From assembly GCF_019703515.2 (NCBI RefSeq), contig NC_059393.1, positions 9,317,501-9,381,500 of the forward strand: a DNA stretch of 64,000 nucleotides, read 5' to 3'. The notes under the pieces are model-generated. The model was not told the origin of the DNA. It saw nothing but the letters and a program-made list of their open reading frames with translations, and searched no databases. The stretch is from Myxocyprinus asiaticus. Taxonomy: Eukaryota; Chordata; Actinopteri; Cypriniformes; Catostomidae. The number at the start of each line of letters is the position of its first letter. The first letter of the stretch is position 1. The position numbers and the translations under genes were made by a program. Positions 1-10,200 of this stretch are shown piece by piece.

Positions 1-414
1 GTGAAGACAAATGTGAGTTGAATGCTTTAACATTACCCCACGCTGTGTGAATTTGTATGTAACTTTAAATATGCCTCCAGTCCACATAAGTGTTGGACTG
101 TGGTTGGCTAATGTTCTAAAGCTAGTGGCAACAGTCATAGTCACTTCAGCCATCACTTTTCTGAACTGCTAAAAAAGAAAAACGGTGAATGCTTCCATGT
201 AGAAAAAAAGGATTCACAGTGAAAAAATTATACACTTTAGCTTTAAAGGTGCAGTAAGCGATTTCATCCATTTTGCTAACTTTCGCTAGACTTCCGTCAC
301 CAAACTAAACCGTTCCTTCAACCACATGCCATCTCTCCAAAACCCCGCCCTCCACAAAAGTATGTCTTTTGATGTATCTTACAGTTAAGGAGTTCTCTGG
401 GCTCGCTGCTGCAG
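1..414. other. baiap2l2 upstream intron sequence, no gene seen
   Basis: No exon of the IMD domain can be recognised here. About 240-360 looks like part of a dispersed fish repeat. The interval ends in a plausible splice acceptor (ctgctgcag) at 406-414. Confidence 0.4.
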
Positions 415-3255
415 ACTGGAGACAAAGAAATGGACCGAGTGCCACTGGGCAGAGTGCCCTCTAGAGGTCTGGAGACTCCTCACGTACATCCTCATTTTCC
501 GCTATGACTCAACTAAATCAAGATCAAGATCAGCCAAAATTTCTTCTTTCCCTATGTCTCTCCACAGCTCCGTCTCCACTCCCCAGTCGTTCTCGCTCCA
601 GTTCTGTTGGTGAGTCTTTGGGTCTTGGTGGTGGCCGCTCCATGAGGGCCATCGTATCACATCCCCCTTCATCCAATCCAGTCCTGCTGCCGTTTTCCCG
701 TGGTGACATGGTGACTGTACTCATACCAGAACCCCGGAACGGCTGGCTGTATGGACGCCATGACTCAAGCCTCCGGTGAGCAATTCTAGAGTTGGTTTAC
801 AAAATTGCGTTTCAGCTAATCTAGTTGAAATGGGATGACGCTAAAGACAGGTGTCCTAAACTTTTTGAGATTTTTCCACTTCAACCCCATTCAGAGGTGG
901 TTAAAACACGTGTGACCACATTGGGCTCGTAGTAAATGCTCAATCATTCGAAAGTGTTTCAACAGCAGCGACGTGCCACCTACTCACCAGTCAATCAACC
1001 AATGCACTAAACCTTTGTCATCTAGTACATTGAGTTCATTAGTAGCTTTTGTGTTATTGTTAAAGCTTTATTGATTTTTAATGATGTTCAAGACTTAATT
1101 TAGTCATTGGGAAGTAAATGCATTGATATCATCATAAATGCAGTCATTAGTCTAATATGGTATATGGCATGTGGTCCTTTGTCATCTAATTCATAGTGTT
1201 CATTAAATAATTTCTAGTGAAATGCATTTTGATCAACTTTTTTTTCAGTCAAGGCTGGTTTCCTGCTGCTTATGTGGCTTCCACTAAAGATTTTCTACCC
1301 TTAGGCTCCAGGTAAACATGAGTTTGTGCTGAATTGTAATGATTCACTGTTTGATTAGACGTATTATATCATTTGATGTTGACTTGAACCTTTCAGTGGG
1401 GCGTCACACCGAAGCCACAGCTTGAACAACCTCCTGGATCCAACCAACCAGTCAGAATCTGCAGACACCTTGAGCTATAGCGACGTCACATCCTCAGCAA
1501 TACTTATGCGTCGGGCTTCAGCAGATCTTCGCCCAGTATCTCCCCTCCCTGACAAGAAGGCGGAGTCTACCAGTGAGGGAAAGACCAATCAGAAAACCTA
1601 CAATGAAATCCCGCCCCCAGCTGCACCGCTCCGCCGGGGATCAGCTGACATTCGGCCGATATCTCCCCTGCCTGACAGGAGGGCGGAATCTCATTTTGAG
1701 AGCAAAGTGGAACACAAAAGTTACAATGAACTCACACCTCCAGCTCCAACCCTTCCAAACTCTCCTCTTCCTGAACGAAATGTGGAATCAAGTTTGGAGG
1801 TGAGTGTCCACAATGTGCAATTTTTGCCACGATTTTGCAGTCGGAGACAAAAATTTGCTAATCTTACAAGATTTCTTTTTTCGTTCTGGTAGTGTCTTAA
1901 ATCTTGGGCCACATTCGTGCTGTGTGACTTGTAAGATGCTAATCAAATCTATAAACTATAGGAGCACAGCAATTCATCATGCAGTCAACACGGCAACTAC
2001 GACCAACCTAAATATGGTGAATTCCTAGTGAAGTACTACACTACCCACAATTCTGAAGTTAGATTCACTAATCAGAGAAGTTGCTGTTACCATGACATCA
2101 TCTTTCGCCCAGCCACATTCGGACTTGTTTTGTTTTTCCCAAACAAAAAATTGCCATCCAGACAAAAGTGCTTGCCTTTGTTTGCATGGCGCCATTTTAA
2201 TTAAAAAATGTGATGCACGTCCATGTCTTACAGTCTTCGGTGAGCTTTACCTAAGATATAAGTTGGGCCATATCGTGCAATCTGACAAGCAAATATCGCA
2301 AAGAACTGCAAAAATTATGCAGTGTTTAGCTGGCTTTAGTGTATATACTGAAAAGAATTTGCTGCTTCTGTCGGAATTACTTATAATACTTATAATTACT
2401 CATATCCAGTAGTTTCTTTTTGGGAGCTTCATTTGATCTCTTTAGCTTGGTTTAAAATTTTGGTTTAGAAATGTTTCAGTTGTCCATAAATGTTGTAGTT
2501 GTAATTTGAATATATGTGAGTTTTATTTTAAATCTGCTCCATGTCTGCAGAGGTCAACTGTTCATGGACAGCCACCAGAGCATCCTCTTTTCCCCAGGTA
2601 TTAAATATGTCTTTGAGTTTACTTTCTTGTTAATGCATTTTCGTATTATATTTGTACAAAGTTTTGCTCCCACTTCTAATTACTATAATGCATCAAAATC
2701 TCATCCTCATTACCGTAATGCAAAAAAGTAAAAAAAAAAATAAAAAAAAAAGGTAAACAAAAATTAAATATTATTTAAATGTAAAAGTATGTATACACCA
2801 TTTCATTATTTGTTGTGCTGCCTTGTAAATATTTTTGTAAAATACCACTGTCTCAGAGTATTTTTTACTGTAATGAGAATCACCATTGAGAATAATGTGT
2901 ATTACAAAACAAGTCAAAAGTTAAACTTCCAGATGTATAACGATAATGAGCATTGTGGGGTAAATGTGCTTTAAATAATGTCACAATGCACAATCTATTA
3001 AAATTTTTTTTTTTTTATAATTTCCTATGTTTTTATTTAAATGTATTGCATTGATATACATACTCTATCTCATGTAGGGTTATTTTCTATTACTCCAGCC
3101 ACTACTGTACCATCACTTTTCTTTCTCTCCCTTTCCCTATTATTTTGCTCTCTCTCTCTCTCTTCTTCCTGTCTTCTAGAGGTTCGAATCCTTTTGCCAC
3201 CGTGAAGCTCCGCCCTACAGTCACCAATGACAAATCAGCACCACGGATTCACTGA
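415..3255 (+). CDS. baiap2l2: BAIAP2L2 / Pinkbar, C-terminal exons (5' partial)
   Basis: IRSp53-family adaptor that binds phosphoinositide-rich, planar or gently curved membranes through an N-terminal IMD (not in the window) and actin regulators through SH3. Exons by GT-AG rules and phase: 415-466 (weaker call), 568-775, 1249-1311, 1397-1799, 2551-2597, 3180-3255. The SH3 runs from about 641 across the 775/1249 junction, with the signatures EPRNGWLYGR and GWFPAAYV. A serine/proline linker follows, with GSHSLDDLL-like residues (here SHSLNNLLDP) and an imperfect 40-residue repeat at 1500-1790. The tail NPFATVKLRPTVTNDKSAP matches the conserved BAIAP2L1/L2 C-terminus, and TGA is at 3253-3255. 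The short exon joins in phase to give LGRVPSR then PSPLPSRSRSS, but its donor (AG|gtctgg) is weak. Identification is secure; the first exon listed is inferred. Confidence 0.92.
1800..2550 (+). other. baiap2l2 intron, no gene
   Basis: Intron between the linker exon and the 47-bp exon. It has AT-rich unique-looking sequence and open frames without protein character. The segment near 2030-2060 (ctacactacccac) resembles the dispersed repeat found at 33740 and 45060. Confidence 0.5.
2598..3179 (+). other. baiap2l2 last intron
   Basis: AT-rich with A runs near 2727-2752 and a long CT-rich tract at 3115-3177, which serves as the polypyrimidine tract for the last exon. Nothing coding is seen. Confidence 0.6.
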
Positions 3256-3844
3256 CAGTCAACAAAAAACCCCTCCCCTGCACTCTGACTGGTTCAGAGT
3301 CTTTCTGTCAGTCCATAAATACATTCAATCACCATGAATATTAGAATGAAAAAGTAATAAGCACCTTTTTAAACTTAAAAGTATTTAAGAATAGAATAGA
3401 GTTTCAGTTGAATTACCTCAGAATTTAAAGGCATAATACAGTAAGATTGTGTTAAGTCTGACCACTAGGTTTGTTTTTATGTGTGTATCTGTTTTGGCAT
3501 TTTGTGATCAGAAAATGTTTTTTAGATATTACAATCTATAAGTGTTTTTATATATATATATATATATATACACAAGTTCTGTTCTATTCAGTTCATCAGA
3601 ACTTCATTTACGTTTAATTTCATTAACTTTCATTAAAGTTTAGGTGAATGCTTATGAAAATAATTTGTTTATTATAAAGGAAAAAAATTATGGATAGTTT
3701 ATGTGTGTTTTTAGTTGAATTTTGATCTGGTTTGTGACCCTAAAATCATTGCTCTTTAGTGCTTTTGTTTTTTAACTTTTGGTTTAGAAAATTATATATA
3801 CTGTATGCTAATATTATAATATAATGCACAAAAGGAATCGTTGA

Positions 3845-3850
3845 AATAAA
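3845..3850 (+). terminator. Candidate poly(A) signal of baiap2l2
   Basis: AATAAA about 590 bp after the baiap2l2 stop. A further AATAAATAAA lies at about 4158 and could be an alternative, but that would run into the facing parvalbumin 3' UTR. Which one is used is not shown by the sequence. Confidence 0.45.
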
Positions 3851-3883
3851 AAGAAACTGCAGTATTTTTTCTCAATGCATGGC

Positions 3884-3889
3884 TTTATT
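3884..3889 (-). terminator. Candidate poly(A) signal of parvalbumin
   Basis: TTTATT on + is AATAAA on - , about 400 bp past the parvalbumin stop. It faces the baiap2l2 signal at 3845 with only about 33 bp between them. Confidence 0.45.
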
Positions 3890-4290
3890 TAATTTCTCTC
3901 TTAAATATTTTTTTCTCTCATTTTGTCTCATCCTTCTCTTCTGGAATTCACTGTGTTCAGTGACTCTACCACAAGAGAGGAGCGAAACATGGCAAGATGA
4001 GGAGAAAGAAGGAGGAAGAAACAGAAAGAGAAACATGCCAAAATGAACAAAAAAGAAGAGGTGGAAGGTCAAGAAGTTCAGGAATCTAATATCTTTTATG
4101 AGAGAACTAAAACGGTTCACATGTATAGTCTGTATATAAAAAAAAAAAAAAAAGTTTAATAAATAAATGTAATTAAGGGAGGCAGATTCAGCTCCTGGCT
4201 CATGGCATGATGTGTAGAGAAGTACATTACGACTGGCTGTAGCTATTCACAGGAGAGTTGTGGTGTGATGGGTTGCCAAATATTGACCTT

Positions 4291-7137
4291 TTACTCATGC
4301 ACCAAAGCCTCAAATTCTAAAAGAGAATTGCAAAATGAGTATGGATTAGATTTTTGTTGGAAATGTTATATTTTTTTATATCTTCCAATTATTACAACAT
4401 GCATGAAGCACAATTATTTGTATTATTATAAAAATAATTATTGAACTCCTTCAATAAATTACTTAGTTTGCACTCTGTTCAAAGGGTTACTTCACCAAGA
4501 CATGAAAATTTGGTCATCATTTACTACCTATATGTTGTAACTATATTACTTTCTTCCATGGAAAACAAAAAAATATTTATTTTAAAGAATATCTGAACTA
4601 CTTGTTTCCAAACATTAAAATGGATGATGATTTAAACTGCCAAGTTCCAAAAATGACAAAAAAAAAAAAGCTCCATAAATCTTGTGCATTATATTACAAG
4701 TCTTCTGAAGCCATATGATAGCTTGGAGTGCGGTACAAACTGAAATTTAAGTAATTATTTGCTGACAAAATTGTTTTAGAAAGTAACTTAAATGTAAAGT
4801 AGTAAGCAAAGTATTCGGTAAAAGTAATCTTATTACAGTGTAAAGAAGTAATTTGTAGTGGATTACTATTTTTTGAGTAATTCACCCCACGCTGCTCCTT
4901 TACAGTTCTCAAATCTCATTTGTGCTGGTGCGCATTCAAACATGGTGCATCAAGTTTTTCACACCAGGTTTTCTGTAAAACATCAATGGTTCTTCCACAT
5001 CTTGTGACTGTTCGTGACCATTTGAATTGAACAAAAGCGCATATGAGATTTAAGAGCTATGTCAGAGGTTCTCAAAAAATAGCGACTTAAATTTTGGTCT
5101 GTTCCTCATACAAAGCTGTTGTACGGCTTCAGAAGAATTAGTCGTATTGATTACTTTTATGGTGCTTTTTTTTTGTCGTTTTGGAGCTCAACTGTCAACT
5201 GAGTCACCATCCACTTTCATTGCATGGAAAACAGCAGCTTGGACATTGTGCAAAATAACTCCTTTTGTTAAAACAGTTTGGAACGACATTTGGAACGAGG
5301 GTGAGAAAATAATGACAATTTTCACTTTTGAGTATGCTAGTTGTCTTACCATCTATGCCAATTTTTCCATCTCCATCCTTGTCGGCGGCAGCGAGGAATG
5401 CTTTGGTCTCCTTATCGGTAAGATCTCTGCCATCTGCAGAAAAACCCTTTAGCACAAACCTGACGATGAAAACAAAGAGTTGGGATAAACATAAATCTGG
5501 CAACACTTGGAACTAAACAACAACAGCTTACTTACAAATAAAACTGTTGACAACTGTACATCACTTGTGTATGCGAGTTATAGAATGACTTTAAGATAGG
5601 AATTTCAGAAATGTACAGACTGCAATCTGAGGTTCATATTACGTAACCCTCTTGTTGTCTTTTCTGAGACCCAGAGCAGTGGCACAAACATCAACTTACC
5701 AAGTTAACAAAAAAAGATTTTTTTTACTTCCTTTGGGTAGACTTCAAATCTTAATTTAGGGGTTCAGACCTGCACCCTGCACTGTTTAATGATTTCTTTA
5801 ATTTACTTAATGTTATATCCCTTAGCACTTCCAGATTAAATTTGGAGTTATATTAAATAATAGGTCTGTCATGTGCCACCTTGATAGCTCATCATGGAAT
5901 TCGTGTTTCCCCTGCTGTTGCCCAATGATGAACAGTCATGTGCTGATAATGAGTAATAGGGGAGCAAGGCTGCTGCCAGGGTAGACATATAAAGCAAATC
6001 TATCCAAATGGGAATCTCCCTCTCTCTGTACTTCAGGCCAACAGGAGATGGTAACAAAGACAGAATGACACACCAGCTTTGAAAACTGGCCAAACATCAC
6101 AAGAATAAAACTAATTTATGGATCTTGCACAAAGGATTTTATGTGCATCGCAAAGATGGGTTATGATTTTAGTTTGGTACAGTTGGCGCAACAGAGCTGA
6201 TGCTACAATGCCACCCTGCGTGATTCCCTGGTGATCAATCATGAAAATTTATTTTTGTTGTTCAATATTACGTTATTTCGCCATATTTTCAGATTTTTTG
6301 GCAATAAACTAGAATAAACAAAATTAAAAACCAAGAGTTTCATTGACGTGTTCCCGAGTTGTTCCTGAGCTGTGACATCTCATGAAAATTATGTGACTGT
6401 GGCGCATTTTTGCAAAATGAAAATACTTGGTTCATTACATGTATCACGGCATTTCCTAGTTGAAATGTCCACTGAGTGGTGCTAAAAGCGAGTTAAATGT
6501 TCTCCCAAACAGATGAGGTTTTTAAGGTTAATGCTCTAAATTTAAAATAAACAAAACCAACATCCCTACCCTAAACCTTAAACCTAAACATAATCTATAG
6601 TGTCATAAAAGCAAATGTTAGATAAAAAAATGCAATTGCTGAAGCATCTATGTCATTTTATGTTGTTTCTATGACACTTTTCGGCTCGGCAAGTTCAATG
6701 CTCTATCAGTTATCGCACTTGAATAAGCTTGTAAATGTTGTTGGATATGGAATGTAAACATTAAAATGTACACTCACCGAGCACTTTATTAGGTACACCT
6801 GTACACCTACTTATACATACAATTATCTAATCAGCCAATCATGTGCCAACAGTGCAACACGAGAAGGGCAGATGCGTTCCAGGCAAGAGAAAGAGGTTGC
6901 CTTACCCGGAGTTTCTTATAGAGAGCCAACCCCCTAAGATCAGTCACTTCACTTTGTTGACATTTTGGTCTCGAGTACAGGTAGTAGAAATGCATCATTC
7001 AAGGTAAGAAATTACAGGCTTTTTTGCATGCTTAGTTTAATGATGTTCAGTCCTGAGGAAGTCAATTGTGGCAGAATAATTCCCCCAGCTTACAATTGAA
7101 GTATCCTCTTACAGTTTTGGCTTGATAATTTGATGAG

Positions 7138-7211
<74 letters not shown>

Positions 7212-10200
7212 AGTCATGGGAAAAAGAAAGTACACCCTCCTTGAATTCTATGGTTTTACGTATCAGAACATAATAAAAATCATCTGGTCCATAGCAGGTC
7301 TTAAAATTAGGTAAATACAACCTCAGATGAACAACAACACATGACATATTACACCGTATCATGATTTATTTAACAAAAATAAAGCCAAAATGGAGAAGCC
7401 ATGTGAGAAAAACTAAGTACACCCTTACTGCTTCCATGGGAATTAAGAGGCTAAGTAGTAGCCAGGTGCTACTAATCAAATGCCCTTGATTAATTGATCA
7501 TCAGCAAGTGTGACCACCTCTATAAATGCTGAAGTTTTAGCAGTTTGCTGGTCTGGAGCATTGAGGTGTGTGTTAACACAATGCCAAGGAGAAAAGACTT
7601 GGTATCAAGAGATCCCCGAATTTTCCACTTCTTTATAAATGATTGAACAGTACTGACTGGCATTTTCAAGGCTTTGGATATCTTTTTATATCCTTTTCCA
7701 TCTTTATAAAGTTCCATTACCTTGTTACGCAGGTCTTTTGTCAGTTCTTTTCTGCTCCCCATGGCTCAGTATCTAGCCTGCTTAGTGCATCCATGTGAGA
7801 GCTAACAAACTCATTAACTATTTATACACAAGACACTAATTGCAATTTAAAAAGCCACAGGTGTGGGAAATTAACCTTTAATTGCCATTTAAACCTGTGT
7901 GTGTCACCTTATGTGTCTGTAACAAGGCCAAACATTCAAGGGTATGTAAACTTTTGATCAGGGCCATTTGGGTGATTTCTGTTATCATTATGATTGCTCC
8001 ATGCCACGTCACAGCAACGCCTCAGCCTGCTCCATGCCATGTCACAGCCACACCTGAGCAGTGGGACCTGGAGATGGTTCCCACCCTTATACCCACCCTT
8101 AGTTCTCCTGATCAGGCAAGGGGAACTTTCGGCCCTCCGATACCGCCTGGACCCTCCAAGCCCTGGACTTCGCCTTGGCCTGTCGGTCCCTCGACATTGC
8201 CTCAGCTCGGCATTCCCTCGGCTCCACTACGGTCCTTCAGCCTGTCGGCTATGCCGGGGTCCCTCCGGCTCCTCCTTGGTCTGTCGGTCACCTGGCTCTG
8301 CTTTGGCTCTCCGATCCTCTGGCTGCGCCTCGTCCCTCCGATCTGTCAGCTTCACCGGGGACCTCCTTCCCTACGGCTCCACCTTGGTCCTCAGTCCTGC
8401 CGGCTCCACCTCACTCTTCCGATCCCTCAGCTCCGCCTTGCTCCTGCGAACCTCCAGCACCGCCTTGGTCCTCCCTGCCATCGGCTCCATCCTGGCCCTT
8501 CGAGTCTTTGGCTACTCTCCGGGCACCATGTTCCATGGCTCCGCCCCTCGAGCCTCTCACGGCTCCGCCTTCCATGGCTCTGCCCATCGAGCCTCTCATG
8601 GCTCCACCCCCCACGGACTTAGCCTTGGTCCCATGCCCCTCGCCCTTTCTCGCCATGCCACGCCCCACACCTCAAGACACCCCCGCCCCAACTCCCTACA
8701 GAACTTTGAATTTATGTCATGTTTTACGTGTTTTGTTTATGTGTTGGGGTGTCAGGAGCCACCCCTTAGTGGGGGGATATGTCAGGTGTATTTTGTTGAT
8801 TCATGTCTTTTATTTTGAAATTCTACTTCCTGTTTCATGTCATGTGTTCCTGTTTCCCTTGTCATGTGATTTCTGTTTTCCCTCCATGTTCATGTGTCAT
8901 GTTTTCATTGGTTTATTGTTTAATTAGCTTGTTATGAGTTCTGTTTGTTCATTGGTTTATGTTCTCCCATGTCTTGTATTTAAGCCCTCATGTTTTCATT
9001 GTCTGGTGGTCAAGTATTGAATGTGAATGTGTATGTTTATAGTCTAGCCATGTTTGTGGTCAAGTTCATGTTTATGTTTCACGTTTGTAGTTAGGGTTTA
9101 TTGGTTATATTTAATAAACTGCACTTGGGTTCTTCATCTCATCATCGTCTTCGTCATTGCCATCATTGTCAGCAGTTCCAGCATACGTTACATATATATA
9201 TATATATATATATATCACAATTGGCCTGTACAGGTGTACACCTACTTATCCATGCGATTATCTAATCAAACAATCATGTGGCAGCAATTCAATGCATAAA
9301 AACATGCAGATACGGGTCAGGAGCTTCATTTAATGTTCACAACAACCATCAGTATGGGGAAAAAATGCAGAATAATACAATCTCAGTGATTTTGACCGTG
9401 GCATGATTGTTGGTGCCAGATGGGCTGGTTTGAGTATTTTTGTAACTGCTGATCTCCTGGGATTTTCACACACAACAGTCTCTAGAGTGTATAGAGAATG
9501 GTGCGAAAAACAAAAAACAACCAATGAGCGGCAGTTCTGTGGATGGAAAAACCTTGTTGATGAGAGAGGTCAACAGAGAATGGTCAGATGGGTTTGTGCT
9601 GACAGAAAGACCATGGTAACTCAGATAACCACTCTGTACAATTGTAGTGAGCAGAATAGCATCTCATAATGCACAACACATCGAACCTTGAGGCATATGG
9701 GCTACAACAGTATAGCAAAAAACGTAACCTTTTGACACATCGGGTTCCAACTCTGTCAGCTAAGAACAGAAAACTGAGGCTGCAGTGGTCACAGGCTCAC
9801 CAAAATTGGACAGTTAAAGACTGGAAAAACATCCTCTGGTCTGACGAATCTCGATTTCATCTGCGACATGAAGATGGCTGGCCCACTGCAGCCTCTGTTT
9901 TCTGTTCTTAGCTGACAGAAGTGGAACCCGACGTGGTCTTCAGCTGTTGTAGCCCATCCCCCTCAAGGTTCAACATGTTGTGCATTCTGAGATGATATTT
10001 TGCTCACTACAATTGTACAGAGTGGTTATCTGAGTTACCGTAGCCTTTCTGTCAGCTCGACCCAGTCTGGCCATTCTCTGTTGACCTCTCTCATCGACAA
10101 GGTTTTTCCACCTGCAGAACTGCCGCTCCCTGGATGTTTTTTGTTTTTGACACCATTCTGAGTAAACTAGATACTGTTGTGTATGAAAATCCCAGGAGAT

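Noticed and set aside
3872..4120. 82-codon frame on - as a gene
   Set aside because: It lies in the overlapping 3' UTR zone of baiap2l2 and parvalbumin, is phenylalanine/leucine-rich, and has no homology signal.
4731..4760. Alternative last exon of parvalbumin near 4750
   Set aside because: Its acceptor is fair but the joined frame gives no E-F loop closing glutamate or parvalbumin tail. The site at 4316-4291 gives both.
8175..8927. 250-codon proline-rich frame as a host gene
   Set aside because: It abuts a polypurine tract and an LTR and has no splice context. It is better explained as the end of a gypsy-like element.
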